A stretch of DNA of 64,000 nt. Source: Coriaria nepalensis (lineage: Eukaryota; Streptophyta; Magnoliopsida; Cucurbitales; Coriariaceae). Positions 36,423-50,097 of the stretch are shown piece by piece. Location: positions 39,649,501 to 39,713,500 of the forward strand of contig CP114481.1 in the NCBI GenBank assembly GCA_027186245.1, in the 5' to 3' direction. Numbering within the stretch: position 1 is the first letter of the stretch; every line of letters begins with the position of its first letter. The position numbers were made by a program, and so were the translations under genes. The notes beneath the pieces are model-generated. The model was not told the DNA's origin. It did not search any database and saw only the letters and a program-made list of their open reading frames with translations.

Positions 36423-36959
36423 CCTTTAAATCATTTCAATGAGTCATTTCAAATCAATAACTTATTTCAAAGCAAGTCGAACGAATTCAATTTTTGCAGT
36501 ACAAACAGAAGTTTTGTGCATAACTTGCAAATGATCAATGCAAGGAAAGTGTGCATTCGTTTAACCTTAAAATCATTTCAACGAGTCATTTCAAGTCAAT
36601 AACTTATTTCAAAGCAAGTCGAACAAATTCAATTTTTGCACTACAAACACAAGTTTTGTGCATAACTTGCAAATGATCAATGCGAGGAAAGTGTGCATTC
36701 GTTTAACTTAAAATCATTTCAATGAGTCATTTCAAGTCAATAAGTTATTTCTAACCAAGTCGAACGAATTCAATTTTTGCACTACAAACACAAGTTTTGT
36801 GCATAACTTGCAAATGATCATTGCAAGGAAAGTGTGCATTCGTTTAACCTTAAAATCATTTCAATGAGTCATTTCAAGTCAATAACTTATTTCAAAGCAA
36901 GTCGAACGAAATCTATTTTTGCACTACAAACACAAGTTTTGTGCATAAATTGCAAATGA

Positions 36960-37524
36960 TCAATGCAAGGAAAGTGTGCATTCGTTTAACCTTTAAATCA
37001 TTTCAGAGAGTCATTACAAGTAAATAACTTATTTCAAAGCAAGTCGAACGAATTCTATTTTTGCACTACAAACACAAGTTTTGTGCATAACTTGCAAATG
37101 ATCAATGCAAGGAAAGTGTGCATTCGTTTAACTTAAAATCATTTCAATGAGTCATTTCAAGTCAATAATTTATTTCAAAGCAAGTCGAACGAATTCAATT
37201 TTTGCACTACAAACACAAGTTTTGTGCATAACTTGCAAATGATCAATGCGAGGAAAGTGTGCATTCGTTTAACTTAAAATCATTTCAATGAGTCATTTCA
37301 AGTCAATGACTTATTTCAAAGCAAGTTGAACGAATTCTATTTTTTCACTACAAACACAAGTTTTGTGCATAACTTGCAAATGATCAATGCGAGGAAAGTG
37401 TGCATTCGTTTAACTTAAAATCATTTCAATGAGTCATTTCAAGTCAATAACTTATTTCAAAGCAAGTCGAACGAAATCTATTTTTGCACTACAAACACAA
37501 GTTTTGTGCATAACTTGCAAATGA
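36960..37524. repeat. Four-monomer module b-c-h-a (565 bp), copy 1
   Basis: Monomers in order: b (CAGAGAGTCATTACAAG), c (AATAATTT), h (GCGAGG, CAATGAC, GTTGAAC, TTTTTTCAC), a (GCGAGG, GAAATCT). The same 565-bp module begins at 41763, 44307 and 49533. It combines with the six-monomer module to form larger higher-order repeats. Confidence 0.85.
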
Positions 37525-38154
37525 TCAATGCAAGGAAAGTGTGCATTCGTTTAACCTTTAAATCATTTCAGAGAGTCATTACAAGTAAATAACTTATTTC
37601 AAAGCAAGTGGAACGAATGCTATTTTTGCACTACAAACACAAGTTTTGTGCATAACTTGCAAATGATCAATGCAAGGAAAGTGTGCATTCGTTTAACTTA
37701 AAATCATTTCAATGAGTCATTTCAAGTCAATAATTTATTTCAAAGAAAGTCGAACGAATTCAATTTTTGCACTACAAACACAAGTTTTGTGCATAACTTG
37801 CAAATGATCAATGCAAGGAAAGTGTGCATTCATTTAACTTAAAATCATTTCAATGAGTCATTTCAAGTCAATAATTTATTTCAAAGCAAGTCGAACGAAT
37901 TCAATTTTTGCAGTACAAACAGAAGTTTTGTGCATAACTTGCAAATGATCAATGCAAGGAAAGTGTGCATTCTTTTAACTTAAAATCATTTCAATGAGTC
38001 ATTTCAAGTCAATAATTTATTTCAAACCAAGTCGAACGAATTCAATTTTTGCACTACAAACACAAGTTTTGTGCATAACTTCCAAATGATCAATGCAAGG
38101 AAAGTGGGCATTCGTTTAACTTAAAATCATTTCAATGAGTCATTTCAAGTCAAT
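37324..38154. repeat. ~0.83-kb block, second copy
   Basis: Sister of 32660-33490. Private changes are AAGTGGAACG near 37607 and CAAAGAAAGTCG near 37742. It is followed directly by f and g monomers and then by the b monomer with TTTAAATAATTTC (38411) that recurs at 40952. Confidence 0.78.
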
Positions 38155-38680
38155 AAGTTATTTCTAACCAAGTCGAACGAATTCAATTTTTGCACTACAA
38201 ACACAAGTTTTGTGCATAACTTGCAAATGATCATTGCAAGGAAAGTGTGCATTCGTTTAACCTTAAAATCATTTCAATGAGTCATTTCAAGTCAATAACT
38301 TATTTCAAAGCAAGTCGAACGAAATCTATTTTTGCACTACAAACACAAGTTTTGTGCATAACTTGCAAATGATCAATGCAAGGAAAGTGTGCATTCGTTT
38401 AACCTTTAAATAATTTCAGAGAGTCATTACAAGTAAATAACTTATTTCAAAGCAAGTCGAACGAATTCTATTTTTGCACTACAAACACAAGTTTTGTGCA
38501 TAACTTGCAAATGATCAATGCAAGGAAAGTGTGCATTCGTTTAACTTAAAATCATTTCAATGAGTCATTTCAAGTCAATAATTTATTTCAAAGCAAGTCG
38601 AACGAATTCAATTTTTGCACTACAAACACAAGTTTTGTGCATAACTTGCAAATGATCAATGCAAGGAAAGTGTGCATTCG
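38110..38680. repeat. Four-monomer phrase with TAATTTCAGAG, copied 2,541 bp downstream
   Basis: Order f, g, b, c. The b monomer carries AAATAATTTCAGAG (38411) in place of AAATCATTTCAGAG, repeated at 40952 (offset 2,541 bp, 18 monomers). The downstream copy spans about 40650-41220. Between the two copies the array consists mainly of c- and e-type monomers. Confidence 0.75.
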
Positions 38681-40650
38681 TTTAACTTAAAATCATTTCA
38701 ATGAGTCATTTCAAGTCAATAATTTATTTCAAACCAAGTCGAACGAATTCAATTTTTGCACTACAAACACAAGTTTTGTGCATAACTTCCAAATGATCAA
38801 TGCAAGGAAAGTGGGCATTCGTTTAACTTAAAATCATTTCAATGAGTCATTTCAAGTCAATAAGTTATTTCTAACCAAGTCGAACGAATTCAATTTTTGC
38901 ACTACAAACACAAGTTTTGTGCATAACTTGCAAATGATCATTGCAAGGAAAGTGTGCATTCTTTTAATTTAAAATCATTTCAATGAGTCATTTCAAGTCA
39001 ATAATTTATTTCAAACCAAGTCGAACGAATTCAATTTTTGCACTACAAACACAAGTTTTGTGCATAACTTCCAAATGATCAATGCAAGGAAAGTGTGCAT
39101 TCGTTTAACTTAAAATCATTTCAATGAGTCATTTCAAGTCAATAATTTATTTCAAAGCAAGTCGAACGAATTCAATTTTTGCACTACAAACACAAGTTTT
39201 GTGCATAACTTGCAAATGATCAATGCAAGGAAAGTGTGCATTCGTTTAACTTAAAATCATTTCAATGAGTCATTTCAAGTCAATAATTTATTTCAAAGCA
39301 AGTCGAACGAATTCAATTTTTGCACTACAAACACAAGTTTTGTGCATAACTTCCAAATGATCAATGCAAGGAAAGTGTGCATTCTTTTAACTTAAAATCA
39401 TTTCAATGAGTCATTTCAAGTCAATAATTTATTTCAAACCAAGTCGAACGAATTCAATTTTTGCACTACAAACACAAGTTTTGTGCATAACTTCCAAATG
39501 ATCAATGCAAGGAAAGTGTGCATTCGTTTAACTTAAAATCATTTCAATGAGTCATTTCAAATCAATAACTTATTTCAAAGCAAGTCGAACGAATTCAATT
39601 TTTGCACTACAAACACAAGTTTTGTGCATAACTTGCAAATGATCAATGCAAGGAAAGTGTGCATTCGTTTAACTTAAAATCATTTCAATGAGTCATTTCA
39701 AATCAATAACTTATTTCAAAGCAAGTCGAACGAATTCAATTTTTGCACTACAAACACAAGTTTTGTGCATAACTTGCAAATGATCAATGCAAGGAAAGTG
39801 TGCATTCGTTTAACTTAAAATCATTTCAATGATTCATTTCAAGTCAATAATTTATTTCAAAGCAAGTCGAACGAATTCAATTTTTGCACTACAAACACAA
39901 GTTTTGTGCATAACTTCCAAATGATCAATGCAAGGAAAGTGTGCATTCGTTTAACCTTTAAATCATTTCAATGAGTCATTTCAAATCAATAACTTATTTC
40001 AAAGCAAGTCGAACGAATTCAATTTTTGCAGTACAAACAGAAGTTTTGTGCATAACTTGCAAATGATCAATGCAAGGAAAGTGTGCATTCTTTTAACTTA
40101 AAATCATTTCAATGAGTCATTTCAAGTCAATAATTTATTTCAAAGCAAGTCGAACGAATTCAATTTTTGCACTACAAACACAAGTTTTGTGCATAACTTC
40201 CAAATGATCAATGCAAGGAAAGTGGGCATTCGTTTAACTTAAAATCATTTCAATGAGTCATTTCAAGTCAATAAGTTATTTCAAACCAAGTCGAACGAAT
40301 TCAATTTTTGCACTACAAACACAAGTTTTGTGCATAACTTCCAAATGATCAATGCAAGGAAAGTGTGCATTCTTTTAACTTAAAATCATTTCAATGAGTC
40401 ATTTCAAGTCAATAATTTATTTCAAACCAAGTCGAACGAATTCAATTTTTGCACTACAAACACAAGTTTTGTGCATAACTTCCAAATGATCAATGCAAGG
40501 AAAGTGGGCATTCGTTTAACTTAAAATCATTTCAATGAGTCATTGCAAGTCAATAATTTATTTCAAACCAAGTCGAACGAATTCAATTTTTGCACTACAA
40601 ACACAAGTTTTGTGCATAACTTCCAAATGATCAATGCAAGGAAAGTGGGC
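38681..40650. repeat. c/e-type monomer run between the two TAATTTCAGAG phrases
   Basis: About 14 monomers, nearly all AACTTAAAATC with AATAATTT, alternating CAAAGCAAG and CAAACCAAG and often ending in CTTCC. No b, h or a monomer occurs. Local changes include TTTTAATTTAAAATC near 38963, CAATGATTCATTTC near 39830 (also near 34035) and GTCATTGCAAG near 40541. It is the most uniform low-complexity part of the higher-order pattern. Confidence 0.7.
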
Positions 40651-41762
40651 ATTCGTTTAACTTAAAATCATTTCAATGAGTCATTTCAAGTCAATAAGTT
40701 ATTTCTAACCAAGTCGAACGAATTCAATTTTTGCACTACAAACACAAGTTTTGTGCATAACTTGCAAATGATCATTGCAAGGAAAGTGTGCATTCGTTTA
40801 ACCTTAAAATCATTTCAATGAGTCATTTCAAGTCAATAACTTATTTCAAAGCAAGTCGAACGAAATCTATTTTTGCACTACAAACACAAGTTTTGTGCAT
40901 AACTTGCAAATGATCAATGCAAGGAAAGTGTGCATTCGTTTAACCTTTAAATAATTTCAGAGAGTCATTACAAGTAAATAACTTATTTCAAAGCAAGTCG
41001 AACGAATTCTATTTTTGCACTACAAACACAAGTTTTGTGCATAACTTGCAAATGATCAATGCAAGGAAAGTGTGCATTCGTTTAACTTAAAATCATTTCA
41101 ATGAGTCATTTCAAGTCAATAATTTATTTCAAAGCAAGTCGAACGAATTCAATTTTTGCACTACAAACACAAGTTTTGTGCATAACTTGCAAATGATCAA
41201 TGCAAGGAAAGTGTGCATTCGTTTAACCTTTAAATCATTTCAGAGAGTCATTACAAGTAAATAACTTATTTCAAAGCAAGTCGAACGAATTCAATTTTTG
41301 CAGTACAAACAGAAGTTTTGTGCATAACTTGCAAATGATCAATGCAAGGAAAGTGTGCATTCTTTTAACTTAAAATCATTTCAATGAGTCATTTCAAGTC
41401 AATAATTTATTTCAAACCAAGTCGAACGAATTCAATTTTTGCACTACAAACACAAGTTTTGTGCATAACTTCCAAATGATCAATGCAAGGAAAGTGGGCA
41501 TTCGTTTAACTTAAAATCATTTCAATGAGTCATTTCAAGTCAATAAGTTATTTCTAACCAAGTCGAACGAATTCAATTTTTGCACTACAAACACAAATTT
41601 TGTGCATAACTTGCAAATGATCATTGCAAGGAAAGTGTGCATTCGTTTAACCTTAAAATCATTTCAATGAGTCATTTCAAGTCAATAACTTATTTCAAAG
41701 CAAGTCGAACGAAATCTATTTTTGCACTACAAACACAAGTTTTGTGCATAACTTGCAAATGA

Positions 41763-42327
41763 TCAATGCAAGGAAAGTGTGCATTCGTTTAACCTTTAAA
41801 TCATTTCAGAGAGTCATTACAAGTAAATAACTTATTTCAAAGCAAGTCGAACGAATTCTATTTTTGCACTACAAACACAAGTTTTGTGCATAACTTGCAA
41901 ATGATCAATGCAAGGAAAGTGTGCATTCGTTTAACTTAAAATCATTTCAATGAGTCATTTCAAGTCAATAATTTATTTCAAAGCAAGTCGAACGAATTCA
42001 ATTTTTGCACTACAAACACAAGTTTTGTGCATAACTTGCAAATGATCAATGCGAGGAAAGTGTGCTTTCGTTTAACTTAAAATCATTTCAATGAGTCATT
42101 TCAAGTCAATGACTTATTTCAAAGCAAGTTGAACGAATTCTATTTTTTCACTACAAACACAAGTTTTGTGCATAACTTGCAAATGATCAATGCGAGGAAA
42201 GTGTGCATTCGTTTAACTTAAAATCATTTCAATGAGTCATTTCAAGTCAATAACTTATTTCAAAGCAAGTCGAACGAAATCTATTTTTGCACTACAAACA
42301 CAAGTTTTGTGCATAACTTGCAAATGA
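41763..42327. repeat. Four-monomer module b-c-h-a (565 bp), copy 2
   Basis: Same order and length as 36960-37524. The h monomer has GTGCTTTCG near 42062 in place of GTGCATTCG. It is followed by AAATCAATAAC monomers rather than by a six-monomer module. Confidence 0.83.
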
Positions 42328-42448
42328 TCAATGCAAGGAAAGTGTGCATTCGTTTAACTTAAAATCATTTCAATGAGTCATTTCAAATCAATAACTTATT
42401 TCAAAGCAAGTCGAACGAATTCAATTTTTGCACTACAAACACAAGTTT

Positions 42449-44409
42449 TGTGCATAACTTGCAAATGATCAATGCAAGGAAAGTGTGCATTCGTTTAACT
42501 TAAAATCATTTCAATGAGTCATTTCAAGTCAATAATTTATTTCAAAGCAAGTCGAACGAATTCAATTTTTGCACTACAAACACAAGTTTTGTGCATAACT
42601 TCCAAATGATCAATGCAAGGAAAGTGTGCATTCGTTTAACCTTTAAATCATTTCAATGAGTCATTTCAAATCAATAACTTATTTCAAAGCAAGTCGAACG
42701 AATTCAATTTTTGCAGTACAAACAGAAGTTTTGTGCATAACTTGCAAATGATCAATGCAAGGAAAGTGTGCATTCGTTTAACTTAAAATCATTTCAATGA
42801 GTCATTTCAAGTCAATAATTTATTTCAAAGCAAGTCGAACGAATTCAATTTTTGCACTACAAACACAAGTTTTGTGCATAACTTGCAAATGATCAATGCA
42901 AGGAAAGTGTGCATTCGTTTAACCTTAAAATCATTTCAATGAGTCATTTCAAATCAATAACTTATTTCAAAGCAAGTCGAACGAATTCAATTTTTGCAGT
43001 ACAAACAGAAGTTTTGTGCATAACTTGCAAATGATCAATGCAAGGAAAGTGTGCATTCGTTTAACCTTAAAATCATTTCAACGAGTCATTTCAAGTCAAT
43101 AACTTATTTCAAAGCAAGTCGAACAAATTCAATTTTTGCACTACAAACACAAGTTTTGTGCATAACTTGCAAATGATCAATGCGAGGAAAGTGTGCATTC
43201 GTTTAACTTAAAATCATTTCAATGAGTCATTTGAAGTCAATGACTTATTTCAAAGCAAGTTGAACGAATTCTATTTTTTCACTACAAACACAAGTTTTGT
43301 GCATAACTTGCAAATGATCAATGCGAGGAAAGTGTGCATTCGTTTAACTTAAAATCATTTCAATGAGTCATTTCAAGTCAATAACTTATTTCAAAGCAAG
43401 TCGAACGAAATCTATTTTTGCACTACAAACACAAGTTTTGTGCATAACTTGCAAATGATCAATGCAAGGAAAGTGTGCATTCGTTTAACCTTTAAATCAT
43501 TTCAGAGAGTCATTACAAGTAAATAACTTATTTCAAAGCAAGTCGAACGAATTCTATTTTTGCACTACAAACACAAGTTTTGTGCATAACTTGCAAATGA
43601 TCAATGCAAGGAAAGTGTGCATTCGTTTAACTTAAAATCATTTCAATGAGTCATTTCAAGTCAATAATTTATTTCAAAGCAAGTCGAACGAATTCAATTT
43701 TTGCACTACAAACACAAGTTTTGTGCATAACTTGCAAATGATCAATGCAAGGAAAGTGTGCATTCGTTTAACTTAAAATCATTTCAATGAGTCATTTCAA
43801 GTCAATAATTTATTTCAAAGCAAGTCGAACGAATTCAATTTTTGCAGTACAAACAGAAGTTTTGTGCATAACTTGCAAATGATCAATGCAAGGAAAGTGT
43901 GCATTCTTTTAACTTAAAATCATTTCAATGAGTCATTTCAAGTCAATAATTTATTTCAAACCAAGTCGAACGAATTCAATTTTTGCACTACAAACACAAG
44001 TTTTGTGCATAACTTCCAAATGATCAATGCAAGGAAAGTGGGCATTCGTTTAACTTAAAATCATTTCAATGAGTCATTTCAAGTCAATAAGTTATTTCTA
44101 ACCAAGTCGAACGAATTCAATTTTTGCACTACAAACACAAGTTTTGTGCATAACTTGCAAATGATCATTGCAAGGAAAGTGTGCATTCGTTTAACCTTAA
44201 AATCATTTCAATGAGTCATTTCAAGTCAATAACTTATTTCAAAGCAAGTCGAACGAAATCTGTTTTTGCACTACAAACACAAGTTTTGTGCATAACTTGC
44301 AAATGATCAATGCAAGGAAAGTGTGCATTCGTTTAACCTTTAAATCATTTCAGAGAGTCATTACAAGTAAATAACTTATTTCAAAGCAAGTCGAACGAAT
44401 TCTATTTTT
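42449..44409. repeat. ~1.96-kb block, copy 2 of a pair 11.7 kb apart
   Basis: Sister of 30720-32680. It carries the private change GAACAAATTC near 43121, shared with 36622 rather than with its sister (31393 has GAACGAATTC). So within one block different segments have different closest relatives, a sign of overlapping exchange events. Confidence 0.8.
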
Positions 44410-44871
44410 GCACTACAAACACAAGTTTTGTGCATAACTTGCAAATGATCAATGCAAGGAAAGTGTGCATTCGTTTAACTTAAAATCATTTCAATGAGTC
44501 ATTTCAAGTCAATAATTTATTTCAAAGCAAGTCGAACGAATTCAATTTTTGCACTACAAACACAAGTTTTGTGCATAACTTGCAAATGATCAATGCGAGG
44601 AAAGTGTGCATTCGTTTAACTTAAAATCATTTCAATGAGTCATTTCAAGTCAATGACTTATTTCAAAGCAAGTTGAACGAATTCTATTTTTTCACTACAA
44701 ACACAAGTTTTGTGCATAACTTGCAAATGATCAATGCGAGGAAAGTGTGCATTCGTTTAACTTAAAATCATTTCAATGAGTCATTTCAAGTCAATAACTT
44801 ATTTCAAAGCAAGTCGAACGAAATCTATTTTTGCACTACAAACACAAGTTTTGTGCATAACTTGCAAATGA
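43459..44871. repeat. Ten-monomer higher-order repeat (1,413 bp), copy 1
   Basis: A six-monomer module b-c-d-e-f-g (43459-44306, 848 bp) is followed by the four-monomer module b-c-h-a (44307-44871, 565 bp). The same ten-monomer order returns at 48685-50097. One visible private change is GAAATCTGTTTTTG near 44258. Confidence 0.85.
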
Positions 44872-47800
44872 TCAATGCAAGGAAAGTGTGCATTCGTTTA
44901 ACCTTTAAATCATTTCAGAGAGTCATTAAGTGTAAATAACTTATTTCAAAGCAAGTCGAACGAATGCTATTTTTGCACTACAAACACAAGTTTTGTGCAT
45001 AACTTGCAAATGATCAATGCAAGGAAAGTGTCCATTCGTTTAACTTAAAATCATTTCAATGAGTCATTTCAAGTCAATAATTTATTTCAAAGCAAGTCGA
45101 ACGAATTCAATTTTTGCACTACAAACACAAGTTTTGTGCATAACTTGCAAATGATCAATGCAAGGAAAGTGTGCATTCGTTTAACTTAAAATCATTTCAA
45201 TGAGTCATTTCAAGTCAATAATTTATTTCAAAGCAAGTCGAACGAATTCAATTTTTGCAGTACAAACAGAAGTTTTGTGCATAACTTGCAAATGATCAAT
45301 GCAAGGAAAGTGTGCATTCTTTTAACTTAAAATCATTTCAATGAGTCATTTCAAGTCAATAATTTATTTCAAACCAAGTCGAACGAATTCAATTTTTGCA
45401 CTACAAACACAAGTTTTGTGCATAACTTCCAAATGATCAATGCAAGGAAAGTGGGCATTCGTTTAACTTAAAATCATTTCAATGAGTCATTTCAAGTCAA
45501 TAAGTTATTTCTAACCAAGTCGAACGAATTCAATTTTTGCACTACAAACACAAGTTTTGTGCATAACTTGCAAATGATCATTGCAAGGAAAGTGTGCATT
45601 CGTTTAACCTTAAAATCATTTCAATGAGTCATTTCAAGTCAATAACTTATTTCAAAGCAAGTCGAACGAAATCTATTTTTGCACTACAAACACAAGTTTT
45701 GTGCATAACTTGCAAATGATCAATGCAAGGAAAGTGTGCATTCGTTTAACCTTTAAATCATTTCAGAGAGTCATTACAAGTAAATAACTTATTTCAAAGC
45801 AAGTCGAACGAATTCTATTTTTGCACTACAAACACAAGTTTTGTGCATAACTTGCAAATGATCAATGCAAGGAAAGTGTGCATTCGTTTAACTTAAAATC
45901 ATTTCAATGAGTCATTTCAAGTCAATAATTTATTTCAAAGCAAGTCGAACGAATTCAATTTTTGCACTACAAACACAAGTTTTGTGCATAACTTGCAAAT
46001 GATCAATGCAAGGAAAGTGTGCATTCGTTTAACTTAAAATCATTTCAATGAGTCATTTCAAGGCAATAATTTATTTCAAAGCAAGTCGAACGAATTCAAT
46101 TTTTGCAGTACAAACAGATGTTTTGTGCATAACTTGCAAATGATCAATGCAAGGAAAGTGAGCATTCTTTTAACTTAAAATCATTTCAATGAGTCATTTC
46201 AAGTCAATAATTTATTTCAAACCAAGTCGAACGAATTCAATTTTTGCACTACAAACACAAGTTTTGTGCATAACTTCCAAATGATCAATGCAAGGAAAGT
46301 GGGCATTCGTTTAACTTAAAATCATTTCAATGAGTCATTTCAAGTCAATAAGTTATTTCAAAGCAAGTCGAACGAACTCAATTTTTGCACTACAAACACA
46401 AGTTTTGTGCATAACTTGCAAATGATCAATGCGAGGAAAGTGTGCATTCGTTTAACTTAAAATCATTTCAATGAGTCATTTCAAGTCAATGACTTATTTC
46501 AAAGCAAGTTGAACGAATTCTATTTTTTCACTACAAACACAAGTTTTGTGCATAACTTGCAAATGATCAATGCGAGGAAAGTGTGCATTCGTTTAACTTA
46601 AAATCATTTCAATGAGTCATTTCAAGTCAATAACTTATTTCAAAGCAAGTCGAACGAAATCTATTTTTGCACTACAAACACAAGTTTTGTGCATAACTTG
46701 CAAATGATCAATGCAAGGAAAGTGTGCATTCGTTTAACCTTTAAATCATTTCAGAGAGTCATTAAGTGTAAATAACTTATTTCAAAGCAAGTCGAACGAA
46801 TGCTATTTTTGCACTACAAACACAAGTTTTGTGCATAACTTGCAAATGATCAATGCAAGGAAAGTGTCCATTCGTTTAACTTAAAATCATTTCAATGAGT
46901 CATTTCAAGTCAATAATTTATTTCAAAGCAAGTCGAACGAATTCAATTTTTGCACTACAAACACAAGTTTTGTGCATAACTTGCAAATGATCAATGCAAG
47001 GAAAGTGTGCATTCGTTTAACTTAAAATCATTTCAATGAGTCATTTCAAGTCAATAATTTATTTCAAAGCAAGTCGAACGAATTCAATTTTTGCAGTACA
47101 AACAGAAGTTTTGTGCATAACTTGCAAATGATCAATGCAAGGAAAGTGTGCATTCTTTTAACTTAAAATCATTTCAATGAGTCATTTCAAGTCAATAATT
47201 TATTTCAAACCAAGTCGAACGAATTCAATTTTTGCACTACAAACACAAGTTTTGTGCATAACTTCCAAATGATCAATGCAAGGAAAGTGGGCATTCGTTT
47301 AACTTAAAATCATTTCAATGAGTCATTTCAAGTCAATAAGTTATTTCTAACCAAGTCGAACGAATTCAATTTTTGCACTACAAACACAAGTTTTGTGCAT
47401 AACTTGCAAATGATCATTGCAAGGAAAGTGTGCATTCGTTTAACCTTAAAATCATTTCAATGAGTCATTTCAAGTCAATAACTTATTTCAAAGCAAGTCG
47501 AACGAAATCTATTTTTGCACTACAAACACAAGTTTTGTGCATAACTTGCAAATGATCAATGCAAGGAAAGTGTGCATTCGTTTAACCTTTAAATCATTTC
47601 AGAGAGTCATTACAAGTAAATAACTTATTTCAAAGCAAGTCGAACGAATTCTATTTTTGCACTACAAACACAAGTTTTGTGCATAACTTGCAAATGATCA
47701 ATGCAAGGAAAGTGTGCATTCGTTTAACTTAAAATCATTTCAATGAGTCATTTCAAGTCAATAATTTATTTCAAAGCAAGTCGAACGAATTCAATTTTTG

Positions 47801-48261
47801 CACTACAAACACAAGTTTTGTGCATAACTTGCAAATGATCAATGCAAGGAAAGTGTGCATTCGTTTAACTTAAAATCATTTCAATGAGTCATTTCAAGGC
47901 AATAATTTATTTCAAAGCAAGTCGAACGAATTCAATTTTTGCAGTACAAACAGATGTTTTGTGCATAACTTGCAAATGATCAATGCAAGGAAAGTGAGCA
48001 TTCTTTTAACTTAAAATCATTTCAATGAGTCATTTCAAGTCAATAATTTATTTCAAACCAAGTCGAACGAATTCAATTTTTGCACTACAAACACAAGTTT
48101 TGTGCATAACTTCCAAATGATCAATGCAAGGAAAGTGGGCATTCGTTTAACTTAAAATCATTTCAATGAGTCATTTCAAGTCAATAAGTTATTTCTAACC
48201 AAGTCGAACGAATTCAATTTTTGCACTACAAACACAAGTTTTGTGCATAACTTCCAAATGA
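44590..48261. repeat. Thirteen-monomer (1,836-bp) tandem higher-order repeat, two copies
   Basis: 44590-46425 and 46426-48261 are adjacent. Order in both: h, a, b with ATTAAGTGTAAAT, c with GTGTCCATTCG, d, e, f, g, b, c, d with TTCAAGGCAATAATTT and CAGATGTTTTG, e with GTGAGCATTC, f. The rare ATTAAGTG is at 44925 and 46761. The copies differ in the last monomer: AAGTTATTTCAAAGC with GAACTC in the first, AAGTTATTTCTAACC in the second. Shared rare changes show one duplication event rather than convergence. Confidence 0.9.
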
Positions 48262-48684
48262 TCAATGCAAGGAAAGTGGGCATTCGTTTAACTTAAAATC
48301 ATTTCAATGAGTCATTTCAAGTCAATAAGTTATTTCTAACCAAGTCGAACGAATTCAATTTTTGCACTACAAACACAAGTTTTGTGCATAACTTGCAAAT
48401 GATCATTGCAAGGAAAGTGTGCATTCGTTTAACTTAAAATCATTTCAATGAGTCATTTCAAGTCAATGACTTATTTCAAAGCAAGTTGAACGAATTCTAT
48501 TTTTTCACTACAAACACAAGTTTTGTGCATAACTTGCAAATGATCAATGCGAGGAAAGTGTGCATTCGTTTAACTTAAAATCATTTCAATGAGTCATTTC
48601 AAGTCAATAACTTATTTCAAAGCAAGTCGAACGAAATCTATTTTTGCACTACAAACACAAGTTTTGTGCATAACTTGCAAATGA
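48262..48684. repeat. Three-monomer link: extra f, hybrid g/h, a
   Basis: After the thirteen-monomer tandem a second f monomer follows directly. Then comes a hybrid monomer that starts like g (TCATTGCAAGG, AACTTAAAA) but continues like h (CAATGAC, GTTGAAC, TTTTTTCAC), then a (GCGAGG, GAAATCT). The hybrid looks like the junction of a crossover between a g and an h monomer. Confidence 0.7.
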
Positions 48685-50097
48685 TCAATGCAAGGAAAGT
48701 GTGCATTCGTTTAACCTTTAAATCATTTCAGAGAGTCATTACAAGTAAATAACTTATTTCAAAGCAAGTCGAACGAATTCTATTTTTGCACTACAAACAC
48801 AAGTTTTGTGCATAACTTGCAAATGATCAATGCAAGGAAAGTGTGCATTCGTTTAACTTAAAATCATTTCAATGAGTCATTTCAAGTCAATAATTTATTT
48901 CAAAGCAAGTCGAACGAATTCAATTTTTGCACTACAAACACAAGTTTTGTGCATAACTTGCAAATGATCAATGCAAGGAAAGTGTGCATTCGTTTAACTT
49001 AAAATCATTTCAATGAGTCATTTCAAGGCAATAATTTATTTCAAAGCAAGTCGAACGAATTCAATTTTTGCAGTACAAACAGAAGTTTTGTGCATAACTT
49101 GCAAATGATCAATGCAAGGAAAGTGAGCATTCTTTTAACTTAAAATCATTTCAATGAGTCATTTCAAGTCAATAATTTATTTCAAACCAAGTCGAACGAA
49201 TTCAATTTTTGCACTACAAACACAAGTTTTGTGCATAACTTCCAAATGATCAATGCAAGGAAAGTGGGCATTCGTTTAACTTAAAATCATTTCAATGAGT
49301 CATTTCAAGTCAATAAGTTATTTCTAACCAAGTCGAACGAATTCAATTTTTGCACTACAAACACAAGTTTTGTGCATAACTTGCAAATGATCATTGCAAG
49401 GAAAGTGTGCATTCGTTTAACCTTAAAATCATTTCAATGAGTCATTTCAAGTCAATAACTTATTTCAAAGCAAGTCGAACGAAATCTATTTTTGCACTAC
49501 AAACACAAGTTTTGTGCATAACTTGCAAATGATCAATGCAAGGAAAGTGTGCATTCGTTTAACCTTTAAATCATTTCAGAGAGTCATTACAAGTAAATAA
49601 CTTATTTCAAAGCAAGTCGAACGAATTCTATTTTTGCACTACAAACACAAGTTTTGTGCATAACTTGCAAATGATCAATGCAAGGAAAGTGTGCATTCGT
49701 TTAACTTAAAATCATTTCAATGAGTCATTTCAAGTCAATAATTTATTTCAAAGCAAGTCGAACGAATTCAATTTTTGCACTACAAACACAAGTTTTGTGC
49801 ATAACTTGCAAATGATCAATGCGAGGAAAGTGTGCATTCGTTTAACTTAAAATCATTTCAATGAGTCATTTCAAGTCAATGACTTATTTCAAAGCAAGTT
49901 GAACGAATTCTATTTTTTCACTACAAACACAAGTTTTGTGCATAACTTGCAAATGATCAATGCGAGGAAAGTGTGCATTCGTTTAACTTAAAATCATTTC
50001 AATGAGTCATTTCAAGTCAATAACTTATTTCAAAGCAAGTCGAACGAAATCTATTTTTGCACTACAAACACAAGTTTTGTGCATAACTTGCAAATGA
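48685..50097. repeat. Ten-monomer higher-order repeat (1,413 bp), copy 2
   Basis: Six-monomer module 48685-49532 (848 bp) and four-monomer module 49533-50097 (565 bp), the same layout as 43459-44871 at offset 5,226 bp (37 monomers). Here d carries TTCAAGGCAATAATTT and e carries GTGAGCATTC, the variants of the thirteen-monomer repeat, so it combines the layout of one block with the variants of another. Confidence 0.83.
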
